NCBI GenBank assembly: GCA_040381075.1
Contig: JBEIHX010000018.1
Location: forward strand, 1 to 64,000
Length of the DNA: 64,000 nt
DNA from: JBEIHX01 sp040381075
Lineage (GTDB): Bacteria > Pseudomonadota > Alphaproteobacteria > Caulobacterales > Aquidulcibacteraceae
Direction of reading: 5' to 3'
Position numbers and translations under genes: made by a program. Position 1 is the first letter of the stretch. Every line of letters begins with the position of its first letter. Under the pieces are notes generated by a model. That model made no database searches, was not told the DNA's origin, and saw only the letters and a list, made by a program, of their open reading frames with translations. Shown one piece after another: positions 36,498 through 44,569 of the stretch.

Positions 36498-37418
36498 TCA
36501 GCCCGGGGTCTTCTTCAATCCGCGCAGCAGGATGTCGCTCAACCCGTGCAGTTCGCGGCGCAGCCCTTCATAGTCGAGCTTCGACCACAATTGCGGAAAG
36601 CGGAACTTGAACGTCGCGCACTGCAGCATCTCAGCCAGAAAGTGGGGATCATCCGCGATGAAGTCGCCAAGCCGTTGCCCGTCGCGGATCACCGCCACCA
36701 TGGGTTCGCGGTCCTGCGCCAGCGTATCGTTTGCAAATTTCAGACGCTCGCTCGCGAGCTGGCGAACCAACTCAAACAGCCGGGGCTTGTCGTCGATCAC
36801 CGAAAACGTGCTTTGCAGCATCAGATCCATGTAGTCGCGCAGGCGCTGCTCCGGGCTGCGGCCGGGCGCCCGGACAACCGCCCAGTACCGCGCCGCCTGC
36901 TCGTCATGAAAGCGCCGGCCGATCGCTTCCCCGATGTCAAGCTTCGACTCGAAAAACCGGTACAGATTGCCCGGCGACATCTGGCAGTCAGCCGCAATCT
37001 CCGCCATTGTCGTCTTGCCGTATCCGAAGTGCAGGAAGCGCAGGCTGGCGGCTTCGAGAATGCGTTCGCGCGCACTGGCTGCCGGGTTTTCAGATGCGGG
37101 GCCGGAAGATAGCGGACAGTCCGATGTCGCGTTGTCAGGACCAGAGCCAGAGCCAGAGCCAGGGCCAGAGCCAGGGCCAGAGCCAGAGCCAGGGCCAGAG
37201 CCAGGGCCAGAGCCAGGGCCAGGGCCGGGGCCAGGGCCAGGGCCGGGGCCAGGGCCAGGGCCGGGGCCAAGGTCGGTGGGCGTAAGGTCCGCAGTTGCGG
37301 GATTGCCGTCTGCAGGGCCTGCGACTTCGGCCAATGCGGCTGCCCCAACAGCCGCTCCAGACCCCTGGAGAGCTCTCGGCGCTGAATCTTGCGAGACTGA
37401 CATGTCACGGTCGTTCAT
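36498..37418 (-). CDS. TetR/AcrR regulator with Gly-Pro/Gly-Ser N-terminal tract
   Basis: 306-aa TetR-family repressor, about 100 residues longer than usual. The helix-turn-helix domain starts only near residue 115 (ARERILEAASLRFLHFGYGKTTMAEIAADCQ, then MSPGNLYRFFESK) and the C-terminal ligand domain follows. Residues 51-93 are an almost pure Gly-Pro then Gly-Ser repeat from a 6-bp DNA repeat; residues 1-50 are Ala-rich. The true start might be inside this region, but no better start with a ribosome site was seen. Divergent from gpsA, with an operator-like palindrome between them. Confidence 0.85.
   Translation of the reverse strand: MNDRDMSVSQDSAPRALQGSGAAVGAAALAEVAGPADGNPATADLTPTDLGPGPGPGPGPGPGPGPGPGSGPGSGPGSGSGPGSGPGSGSGSGPDNATSDCPLSSGPASENPAASARERILEAASLRFLHFGYGKTTMAEIAADCQMSPGNLYRFFESKLDIGEAIGRRFHDEQAARYWAVVRAPGRSPEQRLRDYMDLMLQSTFSVIDDKPRLFELVRQLASERLKFANDTLAQDREPMVAVIRDGQRLGDFIADDPHFLAEMLQCATFKFRFPQLWSKLDYEGLRRELHGLSDILLRGLKKTPG
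37141..37269 (-). repeat. 6-bp repeat (CCAGAG/CCAGGG/CCGGGG) in the tetR gene
   Basis: About twenty hexamers in a row encoding Gly-Pro and Gly-Ser dipeptides. Copy number is likely to vary between strains and would keep the frame. Confidence 0.95.
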
Positions 37419-37446
37419 ACTGCGATCATGCGTGAATGCGAGTGAA

Positions 37447-37463
37447 GATTCAATGATTGATTC
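37447..37463. promoter_or_regulatory. Operator-like palindrome between tetR and gpsA
   Basis: GATTCAATGATTGATTC has a perfect 11-bp core (TCAAT-G-ATTGA) and mostly matching flanks. It lies 28 bp before the tetR-family start and 45 bp before gpsA. TetR proteins usually bind such sites next to their own gene. Confidence 0.55.
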
Positions 37464-37508
37464 AACATTCCCTGTTGTCGCCGGTCAGTCGGCCCCGGTC
37501 TGCGCCCG

Positions 37509-38513
37509 ATGAGCCAGGCGGCCATCAGCACAATTGGCGTGCTCGGCGCCGGCGCCTGGGGCACAGCGCTCGCCGGAGTGGCGGCGCGCGCCGGGCGCAG
37601 GGTCACCCTGTGGGCGTTCGAAGCCGACCTCGTCGCGGAGATGGCGACCCGGCGGGAGAATGTCCGCTATCTGCCTGGCGCGCGGCTGGATCCGGCCGTC
37701 ACGCCGACGGCAGACATCGCTGCGCTCGCCGGATGCGACGCACTGCTGGCGGCGACGCCCGCCCAGCACCTGCGGGCGGCCCTGCGTGGCTTCGCACCGT
37801 ACGCGCGCTCCGGACTTCCGGTCGTGCTGTGCGCAAAGGGAGTGGAGCAGGGCACGCTGAAGCTCATGAGCGACGTGCTCGCCGATGAGGTTCCTGCCGC
37901 GCGCGCAGCTGTGCTCTCCGGACCGTCCTTCGCGCGGGATGTTGCAAACGGCCTGCCCACCGCCGTGACGCTCGCCTGCGCCGACCCCGACCTCGGCAGG
38001 GTCCTTGTGGATGCGCTCGGACTGGCGAGCTTCCGGCCCTACTACGCCGATGACCTGATCGGGGCGGAGGTCGGCGGAGCCGTGAAGAACGTGCTCGCGA
38101 TCGCCTGCGGCGTGGTGGAGGGCAAGGGTTTTGGCGACAGCGCGCGCGCTGCGCTGATCGCGCGCGGGTTTGCTGAGATGGTGCGCCTCGGCCTGGCGCT
38201 CGGGGCGCGGCGCGACACCCTCGCTGGCCTCAGCGGCCTCGGCGATCTGATCCTGACATGCTCATCGCGTCAGTCGCGCAACTTCTCCGTTGGTCTTGGC
38301 CTTGCAGCCGGGGCCCCGCTGGCGCAGCTGCTCGGCGGGCCAGGCGTTGCAGAGGGGGTCGCCTCTGCGCCCGCCGTGGTCCAGCTCGCCCGGCGTCATG
38401 GCGTGGAGATGCCGATCTGCGCGGCAGTCGATGACATCCTCGCCGGGCGAGGCGGCGTTGACGCGGCCATCATGGGCCTGTTGGCGCGCCCGTTCCGGGC
38501 GGAGGGGGGATAA
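37509..38513 (+). CDS. gpsA: Glycerol-3-phosphate dehydrogenase [NAD(P)+]
   Basis: Reduces dihydroxyacetone phosphate to sn-glycerol 3-phosphate, the backbone of phospholipids. 334 aa. N-terminal Rossmann motif GVLGAGAWGTALA (residues 10-22), the VLSGPSFARDVANGLPTAV block, the catalytic Lys in GGAVKNVLAIACG, and the C-terminal helical part with AGLSGLGDLILTCSS and SRNFSVGLGLA. Its stop overlaps the start of the YciI gene. Often next to tsaD in related genomes; here tsaD is not in the window. Confidence 0.97.
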   Translation: MSQAAISTIGVLGAGAWGTALAGVAARAGRRVTLWAFEADLVAEMATRRENVRYLPGARLDPAVTPTADIAALAGCDALLAATPAQHLRAALRGFAPYARSGLPVVLCAKGVEQGTLKLMSDVLADEVPAARAAVLSGPSFARDVANGLPTAVTLACADPDLGRVLVDALGLASFRPYYADDLIGAEVGGAVKNVLAIACGVVEGKGFGDSARAALIARGFAEMVRLGLALGARRDTLAGLSGLGDLILTCSSRQSRNFSVGLGLAAGAPLAQLLGGPGVAEGVASAPAVVQLARRHGVEMPICAAVDDILAGRGGVDAAIMGLLARPFRAEGG

Positions 38514-38812
38514 TGGGACTTTTTGTCGTGTACTGCCTGGACAAGCCGGACGCGCTCGAGCTGCGCCTCGCCAACCGGGCCGAGCATCTCGCCTGGGTCC
38601 CGCAGTCCGGCCTGCCGGTGCGCCTGGCCGGCCCGTTCTTCCATGCGGATGCAACCACTTTCGCCGGGTCCCTGTTCGTGGTCGAGGCCGCGAGCGAAGC
38701 CGATGTCCGCGCCTGGAGCGCGGGCGATCCCTACGTCAGGGCGGGCCTGTTCGCACAGGTCGACATCAGGCCCTTCAGATGGGTGATCGGCGCACCGGAC
38801 GGCCTCGCCTGA
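38513..38812 (+). CDS. YciI family protein
   Basis: 99-aa small protein with the ferredoxin-like YciI fold: FVVYCLDKPDALELR, HLAWV (conserved His), LAGPFF, GSLFVVEAASEADVRAW and DPYVRAGLF. The His/Asp pair is thought to form an active site, but the reaction is unknown. The ATG shares one base with the gpsA stop (TAATG), so it is translationally coupled; the pair is common in alphaproteobacteria. Confidence 0.92.
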   Translation: MGLFVVYCLDKPDALELRLANRAEHLAWVPQSGLPVRLAGPFFHADATTFAGSLFVVEAASEADVRAWSAGDPYVRAGLFAQVDIRPFRWVIGAPDGLA

Positions 38813-38829
38813 CCCGCCGGCCAAAGCCG

Positions 38830-39528
38830 TCACGGGGCGCGGACGGGAAGCGTCTTCTTCAGGGCGAAAGCCCGGACTGCGAATGGCGCGAGGCGGGCTG
38901 CGACAATCTCCGCCCCGGCTGCGTTGGGGTGGATGCCGTCGGCCTGGTTGAGCCGCGGATCCAGCGCCACGCCGTCGAGCAGAAACGGATAGAGCGGCGC
39001 GCCGTGGGCCTTGGCCAGACTGGCGAAGAGCCCGTCAAAGGCCGTCTGGTAGGCGCGCCCCAGGCCGGGATTGGCGCGCATGCCCGCCAGGGCCGTCATC
39101 TGGCCGCGCGCCCTGAGCCGCCTCAGGATCTCAGACAGGTTGCCGCGCGTCGTCGCGATCGGCTGGCCCTGCAGCATGTCATTGGCCCCCAGGGCGACGA
39201 TCACCCCGTCGGCCGTCCGCGGCACGCTCCAGTCGAGCCGCGCCAGGCCGCCGGCCGTCGTGTCGCCGGAGACCCCGGCGTTGATGACCCGCACATCATA
39301 GCCGGCTGCGCGCAGCCGTGCTTCCAGACGGGTCGGGATCGCATCGCGCGTGGCGAGCCCGTAGCCTGCGGTCACGCTGTCGCCCAGCATGACCAGCATG
39401 GTCTGCGCAGCCGCGCCCGGCGACACGACAAGCCCCGCAATCAGCCAGACGGCCGCCGCTGCAAGGCGCGCCGCCAGGCCGCCGGACGCGCGCCGGGGCC
39501 GGTCCGTCGCCATCGCCTTCAACTGCAT
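38830..39528 (-). CDS. TesA-like SGNH arylesterase
   Basis: Exported SGNH/GDSL hydrolase related to E. coli TesA (lysophospholipase L1, thioesterase I). Signal peptide (basic start, WLIAGLVVSPGAAAQ), block I MLGDSVTAGYG with the Ser, block III ALGANDML with the Asn, and block V DGIHPNAAG with the Asp and His. The start is uncertain among ATG 39543, 39528 and 39513; 39528 has GGGAAAG nearby. Divergent from the YbbA/YbbP-type ABC genes, the same arrangement as tesA-ybbAP in E. coli. Confidence 0.9.
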   Translation of the reverse strand: MQLKAMATDRPRRASGGLAARLAAAAVWLIAGLVVSPGAAAQTMLVMLGDSVTAGYGLATRDAIPTRLEARLRAAGYDVRVINAGVSGDTTAGGLARLDWSVPRTADGVIVALGANDMLQGQPIATTRGNLSEILRRLRARGQMTALAGMRANPGLGRAYQTAFDGLFASLAKAHGAPLYPFLLDGVALDPRLNQADGIHPNAAGAEIVAARLAPFAVRAFALKKTLPVRAP

Positions 39529-39619
39529 CTTTCCCAATCGCATCGGTTGAAGCTGCTCCGTTTGAACCAGTTCTACACCACATATGGCGCGGATGAACGC
39601 GCTGCATCCGCACAAGGGT

Positions 39620-39649
39620 CACCCGCCTGCGCGCGTGCGCAGGCGGGTG
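39620..39649. other. Perfect 13-bp stem-loop between tesA-like and ybbA-like genes
   Basis: Arm CACCCGCCTGCGC, loop GCGT, arm GCGCAGGCGGGTG. No T-run follows on either strand, so it is not a standard terminator. It would lie in the 5' leader of the ABC genes. Confidence 0.7.
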
Positions 39650-39689
39650 CGGCCCCGCCGACACACGCCGCCGTCAGGAGCCCATCCGC

Positions 39690-40373
39690 GTGACAGACGA
39701 CACCGGCCAGACCGTCATCAGCCTGCGCGACGTGCGCCTCACCCTCTCCGGCGCCGCCGGCCCGGTCGAGATTCTCAAGGGCGTCGACCTGACGGTGGCG
39801 CCCGGCGAAACCTTGGCCGTGACCGGGCCGTCGGGATCGGGCAAGTCCTCGCTTCTCGCCGTCGCCGCCGGGCTTGAGCCCGCCACCAGCGGCGACGTGC
39901 GCCTGCTCGGGCGCACCCTGACGCAGCTGAACGAGGACGCCCTCGCCAGACTGCGGCGCGGCCGGGTCGGCGTCGTGTTCCAGTCATTTCATCTGCTCGC
40001 GGGAATGACGGCGCTTGAAAATGTCGAAACCTCCGTGCGCCTTGCCGGCGGGCGGGACGCACGCGCGCGCGCCATTGACGCACTCAACGCTGTCGGTCTC
40101 GGCGCGCGGCTGCACCACTACCCCGCGCAACTGTCAGGCGGCGAGCAGCAACGGGTCGCCGTGGCGCGTGCGGCCGCTCCAGGCCCCGCCGTGATCTTCG
40201 CCGATGAACCGACCGGCAATCTCGACAGCGCCGCTGGCGCGGTCGTGCGCGACATGCTGTTCGCGGCGGCGGCTGAGCGCGGCGCTGCGCTTGTCCTGGT
40301 GACCCATGACGCAGAACTCGCAGCCCTGTGCGCGCGCCAGGTGCGCATCGTCGACGGCAGGATTGCAGCCTGA
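39690..40373 (+). CDS. ABC transporter ATP-binding protein (YbbA/LolD-like)
   Basis: 227-aa ATPase of the MacB/LolD group. Walker A GPSGSGKSS, Q-loop VVFQSFHLL, signature LSGGEQQR, Walker B VIFADEPTGNLD and H-loop VTHD. Starts at GTG with AGGAG 10 nt upstream. Its stop overlaps the ATG of the permease gene (TGATG). With the permease it forms a YbbA-YbbP-like unit, thought to extract or release envelope lipids or lipoproteins; substrate not known. Confidence 0.93.
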   Translation: MTDDTGQTVISLRDVRLTLSGAAGPVEILKGVDLTVAPGETLAVTGPSGSGKSSLLAVAAGLEPATSGDVRLLGRTLTQLNEDALARLRRGRVGVVFQSFHLLAGMTALENVETSVRLAGGRDARARAIDALNAVGLGARLHHYPAQLSGGEQQRVAVARAAAPGPAVIFADEPTGNLDSAAGAVVRDMLFAAAAERGAALVLVTHDAELAALCARQVRIVDGRIAA

Positions 40374-42919
40374 TGCGCTGGGGCCTGATCCTTCGTCTCG
40401 CGGGGGCGGACTGGCGGCGCGGCCTGAAGGGCTTTCGCATCTTCCTTGCCTGCATCGCCGTCGGCGTCGCCGCCCTCGCCGCTGCGGGCTCCGCCGGACA
40501 GGCGTTTCGCGAAGGTCTGGCCGGCAAGTCGCGTGCGATCCTGGGTGGAGACGTGCTGGTGGATGTGCGCCAGCAGGCCCTGCCCGCGCAGACCCTCGCC
40601 TGGCTGCAGGCGCGCGCGCGCGTCGCCGTGACGGTCGAAGCAAACGCCATGGCCGACGCCAACGGCGTGCGTCGGCTGGCCGACGTCAAGGCCATTGACG
40701 GGGCCCATCCCCTGCAGGGTGCGATCGAAGCCGCCGACGCAGCCGGCCGGCCCGCCGCCGCCCAGGCGCTGCTGCGTCGCGGCTCGGACGGCCTGTGGGG
40801 CGCGCTTGCCGAACCGCTCTTTCTCGACACGTTCAAGGTCAGGCCTGGCGATGTCGTCGTCCTGGCTGGCGGCGAGGTGCGCATCACCGGAACCCTGGTG
40901 TCCGAGCCCGACGCGCTCGGGGCTGGCTTCAACTTCTCGCCGCGGATCATGCTTGCGACAGACGCCCTGCCGGCGCTGGGCCTCGCCGAGCCAGGGACCC
41001 TGTTTGAAACCAACTACCACCTGGCGGTCGCCGATCCCTCAGGCGCCGCCCTCGACGATCTGCGCCGCGCCCTCAACCGTGAGTATCCCGAAGTCGCCCG
41101 GCGCTGGCGCGACATTCGAAACGCCTCGCCCCAGCTGAAAGACACGATCGCCCGCCTGGAAATGTTCCTGAGCTTCGTCGGTTTGGCCGCTCTGCTCGCC
41201 GGTGGTCTTGGCGTCGCAGGCGCCGTGCGCGGCTATGTCGAGGCGCGGCGCGGCGAAATCGCAACCCTGAAGGCGCTTGGCGCCTCCTCCGGCGAGATCC
41301 GCGCCCTGCTCGGGCTGCAGATTGCGGGCCTTGCCGCGCTCGGGGCCGGCGTCGGCGCGCTCGCCGGCGCGGCCCTTCCACTCGCCGCGTTCGCCCTGCT
41401 CAGGGATCAGCTGCCGGTCCCGGCGGCGCCCGCGCTCTATCCCGCACCGGTTCTGGCCGCAGCGTTCCTGGGCCTGGTCGCCGGCCTCGGCTTCGCGCTC
41501 GGTCCGATCGGCCAGGCGCGCGTCACCCCGGTCAGCGCACTCTACCGCGGCGCCGCCGGGCAGGCCCGCACGCCCTGGGCGGAGCGTCTCGCCGGCGGCG
41601 TCCTGCTCGTCGGTCTCGCCGCCGCCGCCGCCCTGGCCAGCCCGGAACCGGCCTTCGCCGGAATTCTGACAGGGGCCGCCTTCGCCGCCTTCGGCCTGCT
41701 TTGGGTGATGGGCATGGGCGTGCAGCGCGCCGCGATGGCGCTGCGCCCGTACGCCCGCGGCCGCCTCGCCGTGGCGATGGCCGGCCTCGGCGGTCCCGCC
41801 TCAATCGCCCCGACCGTCGGGCCTGCCGTCGGGCTCGGCGTCGCGCTTCTGGTGGCGCTCACCCAGGTCCAGGCCAATCTCGTCGCCCAGGTTGGCGAGA
41901 TCGCTCCACGCCAGGCTCCCAGCGTGGCCTTCGTCGAGATCCCGGCGCGCAGCGCCCCGGAGTTCGACCAGGTGGTGCAGGCCGCCGTCGGTCCGCTCAC
42001 GCCGGACCGGTATCTGCGCGCGCCGGTGCTGACGGCGCGGATGGCTGCAATCAACGGCGCGCAGGTTGACCGCAACACGGTGACGCCCGGCGAGCGCTGG
42101 CTTGTCGAGGGCGATCTCGCAACGACCTATCTTGATCGCCTTCCGGGCGGCCAGAGCATCACCGCGGGGGCCTGGTGGCCCCCCGGCTACGCTGGCCCGC
42201 TCCTTGTCTCGCTCGAGGAGAAGGCTGCCGAAGGGGCAGGCCTCGGCGTGGGAACGCGCATTGTCTTCGACATCGCCGGGCGCCAGGTCGAGGCGACTGT
42301 CGCCAATCTGCGCCGCGTCGACTGGGGCTCGTTCGGGCCGACCTTCGCCCTGCTGTTCTCGCCGGGAACCCTCGAGCCTGCAACCACCCGCTACGCCGCC
42401 ATTGCACGCTTCACCCCGGCCGAAGAGCGCGCCGCCGTGCGCGCCCTCGCCGCTCCGTTTCCGATGGTCGGGGTCATCCGGGTGCGCGATGCGCTGGCCG
42501 CGGCGGCCGATCTGCTGGGCCAGCTCAGCTCCGCCATTCAAGGCGTCGCCGCCGTCGCCTTCATCGCCGGGGCCTGCGCCGTCGCCGGGGCGCTCGCAGC
42601 CGGCGCGCGCCGGCGCGCCTATGATGGGGCCATCCTGAAAACGCTTGGGGCGACGCGCGGCGACGTGCTCGTCGTGTTCGCGCTTGAGCAGGGACTGGCG
42701 GGCCTCGCGGCGGCCGCCATCGGGGCCTGCCTTGGCATGGCCGCCGCGCTTCCCCTGATTGTGGTGGTGTTCGAAGCGACCTGGGTCCCGCACTGGGGCC
42801 TCGTGCTCGGCGCTGCGTCGGGCGCCCTGGCCGCGCTCGCACTGGCGGGCGCCGCCGCAGGATGGGTCGCGCTCAGCCGCGCGCCGGCGCGGGTGCTGAA
42901 GGACGACGCGGCCGGCTGA
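40373..42919 (+). CDS. ABC transporter permease (YbbP/FtsX-domain)
   Basis: 848-aa permease with two FtsX-like membrane blocks and large periplasmic domains, as in E. coli YbbP. First helix near residues 20-45, periplasmic domain to about 245, a membrane block about 260-400, further helices about 410-470, a second periplasmic region to about 700 and a last FtsX block (720-845). The motif EIATLKALGASSGEIRALL is the usual coupling helix, repeated near the end as AILKTLGATRGDVLVVF. Works with the ATPase encoded upstream. Confidence 0.93.
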   Translation: MRWGLILRLAGADWRRGLKGFRIFLACIAVGVAALAAAGSAGQAFREGLAGKSRAILGGDVLVDVRQQALPAQTLAWLQARARVAVTVEANAMADANGVRRLADVKAIDGAHPLQGAIEAADAAGRPAAAQALLRRGSDGLWGALAEPLFLDTFKVRPGDVVVLAGGEVRITGTLVSEPDALGAGFNFSPRIMLATDALPALGLAEPGTLFETNYHLAVADPSGAALDDLRRALNREYPEVARRWRDIRNASPQLKDTIARLEMFLSFVGLAALLAGGLGVAGAVRGYVEARRGEIATLKALGASSGEIRALLGLQIAGLAALGAGVGALAGAALPLAAFALLRDQLPVPAAPALYPAPVLAAAFLGLVAGLGFALGPIGQARVTPVSALYRGAAGQARTPWAERLAGGVLLVGLAAAAALASPEPAFAGILTGAAFAAFGLLWVMGMGVQRAAMALRPYARGRLAVAMAGLGGPASIAPTVGPAVGLGVALLVALTQVQANLVAQVGEIAPRQAPSVAFVEIPARSAPEFDQVVQAAVGPLTPDRYLRAPVLTARMAAINGAQVDRNTVTPGERWLVEGDLATTYLDRLPGGQSITAGAWWPPGYAGPLLVSLEEKAAEGAGLGVGTRIVFDIAGRQVEATVANLRRVDWGSFGPTFALLFSPGTLEPATTRYAAIARFTPAEERAAVRALAAPFPMVGVIRVRDALAAAADLLGQLSSAIQGVAAVAFIAGACAVAGALAAGARRRAYDGAILKTLGATRGDVLVVFALEQGLAGLAAAAIGACLGMAAALPLIVVVFEATWVPHWGLVLGAASGALAALALAGAAAGWVALSRAPARVLKDDAAG

Positions 42920-43063
42920 ACCGCATGCCGTCAAACATCCCGAAACCCACGCATGCAGCCTCACGACACCGTTATCATGTCCGGTTTTCCTTGATTTTCA
43001 GAGGCGCCGCAGCGATATTCGGGCTTGGTCCCCGCTCGGGGGACGTCGCAAATGGGAAAGTCG

Positions 43064-43798
43064 ATGAACGACTATATGCGGGCTCAAGCGCGCACTCTGC
43101 CTGGCCGCGCCGACATGGCGGTCGACGCCGGCCTGCGCAGCTTCATGTTGGGCGTGTACAACAAGATGGCGCTCGGACTGGTGCTGTCTGCGGCGCTTGC
43201 CTTCATCGCCGCCAGCGTCCCGGCGGTGACCCAGCTGGTGTTTGGCACGCCGCTGCGCTTCGTGGTCATGTTCGGTCCGATCGCGCTTCTGCTGATCAGC
43301 GCGTTCGCCATGCGCAATCCCTCCCCGACCGGCGCCAACCTGCTCTATTGGACGATTGTCACGCTGATCGGCACGGGCATGGGCGCTCTGCTGATGGCTT
43401 ATGGCGACCGCCCCGGCGGCATGCTCGACGTCGCCAAGGCCTTCCTGACCACTGCGGTGGCCTTCGGCGCGCTCAGCCTGTGGGGTTACACGACGAAAAA
43501 GGATCTGTCCGGGTTCGGCACCTTCCTGATCATGGGGCTGATCGGCCTGATCGTGGCCTCGATCGTGAACATGTTCCTGCAGTCCGATGCGTTGAGCTTC
43601 ATCATCTCTGCCGCCGGCGTGCTGATTTTCGCCGGACTGACAGCGTTCGACACGCAGCGCCTGAAGTTCTCCTACTACGAACTCGCCGGCGACGCCCGCG
43701 CCATGAGCGTGGCCACGACGTTCGGCGCGCTCAGCCTGTATCTCAACTTCGTGAACCTGTTCCAGTTCCTGCTCAGCCTGATGGGCAACCGGGACTGA
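43064..43798 (+). CDS. Bax inhibitor-1/YccA family membrane protein
   Basis: 244-aa protein with seven hydrophobic segments, of the BI-1/YccA/TMBIM family. Typical stretches are FMLGVYNKMALGLVLSAALAF, LWGYTTKKDLSGFG and LTAFDTQRLKFSYYE. In bacteria such proteins modulate FtsH or act as pH-dependent calcium leak channels; which applies is not known. ATG 43064 has GGGAAAG 3 nt upstream. A long stem-loop follows 18 bp after the stop. Confidence 0.92.
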   Translation: MNDYMRAQARTLPGRADMAVDAGLRSFMLGVYNKMALGLVLSAALAFIAASVPAVTQLVFGTPLRFVVMFGPIALLLISAFAMRNPSPTGANLLYWTIVTLIGTGMGALLMAYGDRPGGMLDVAKAFLTTAVAFGALSLWGYTTKKDLSGFGTFLIMGLIGLIVASIVNMFLQSDALSFIISAAGVLIFAGLTAFDTQRLKFSYYELAGDARAMSVATTFGALSLYLNFVNLFQFLLSLMGNRD

Positions 43799-43816
43799 GG
43801 CGGTCCAGTGCGCAAT

Positions 43817-43843
43817 CCCTGGTGCAGGCGAGCTGCACCAGGG
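43817..43843 (+). terminator. Stem-loop after the BI-1 gene
   Basis: Perfect 11-bp stem CCCTGGTGCAG / CTGCACCAGGG with a GCGAG loop, 18 bp after the stop. There is no U-tract, so it may stabilise the 3' end or act as a weak terminator. Confidence 0.5.
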
Positions 43844-43879
43844 ACATGCGCAAGGGACATGCACAGGGACCATAACGCC

Positions 43880-43981
43880 GGGACAGTGACCCCGGGACAG
43901 TGACCCCGGGACAGTGCCCCCGGGAAGTGACCCCGGGAAGTGACCCCGGGAGAGTGACCCCGGGAAAATGACCCCGGGACC
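43880..43981. repeat. 13-14-bp tandem repeat array
   Basis: Seven units based on GGGACAGTGACCCC (three of the ACAGTG type, then GGGAAGTGACCCC twice, GGGAGAGTGACCCC and GGGAAAATGACCCC) and a partial eighth. A further duplication of GGGACATGC lies just upstream. Units contain CCCGGG palindromes. Confidence 0.93.
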
Positions 43982-44186
43982 ATAGCGCCGGGCGCGCGAC
44001 CGCCGCGACGCGGGGTCTTTGGAGCCACTCCGCCGCGACGCGGCGGAAGCTGCAGGCGCCTGATAATCAAAAATTTGAGTGAGACGGGGTCGCGCCCCGG
44101 TGAGATGCCGCAAACAGGCCCATGCAGACGGTCTGCGGACTGCAAGAGGGCCGCGGGCCAGTTGAGCCTGCCGTCGCTCCCATTGA

Positions 44187-44492
44187 AATGAGCCCATCAA
44201 AAGGAACCGGTTCAAGGGTCCGCACACGGCCTTCTGCAGGCGTCCCCTGCGCGAGTTCGACGGGACCTGCCTTGCGCCTGCGCCCGTTCTGTCGCCCGAC
44301 GGGATCAGAGCCATCCGCGAGGCGGAGCATGTCCCACAGCCGGTCTTCGCGCGCTGGCTCACCGTGTCGAGGAACCTCGTGTCCGACCGGGAACGGGGCG
44401 CGAAGAGCCCGGGAGGTCCGGCGCTGCGGTCGCCGTCAATCAGTCAGCGCGGTGGACTGGATGCGGTGACCTGGATTTGGCTCAGCGCCTGA
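44187..44492 (+). pseudogene. HTH antitoxin relic (NadS/HigA-like)
   Basis: An open frame without any usable start encodes LREFDGTCLAPAPVLSPDGI, RAIREAEHVPQPVFARWLTVS, RNLVSDRERGAKSPGGPALR and GLDAV. This matches, block by block, the XRE-type regulators that serve as antitoxins for RelE/HigB-like toxins (usual form: MRQFD...LTP, then IR..R...SQ.VFA..L.V....VS.WERG...PSG). In-frame stops at 44163 and 44184 cut it off from any N-terminus, and key helix residues are changed (Trp of WERG is Arg). No toxin gene remains beside it. Dead relic. Confidence 0.65.
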
Positions 44493-44569
44493 AACCCGTC
44501 ATGCTGTGGCCCATCAGCTCTGGAGCTCCAGCGCGACTGTCCCGCGGCGCTGCCCGAGCACGGACAGCA

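Noticed and set aside
43880..43981. CRISPR array
   Set aside because: Units are contiguous, 13-14 bp, with no spacers and no cas genes nearby. The same holds for the other arrays.
42998..44362. 454-aa leftward open frame
   Set aside because: Antisense to the BI-1 gene and through the repeats; shows no family resemblance.
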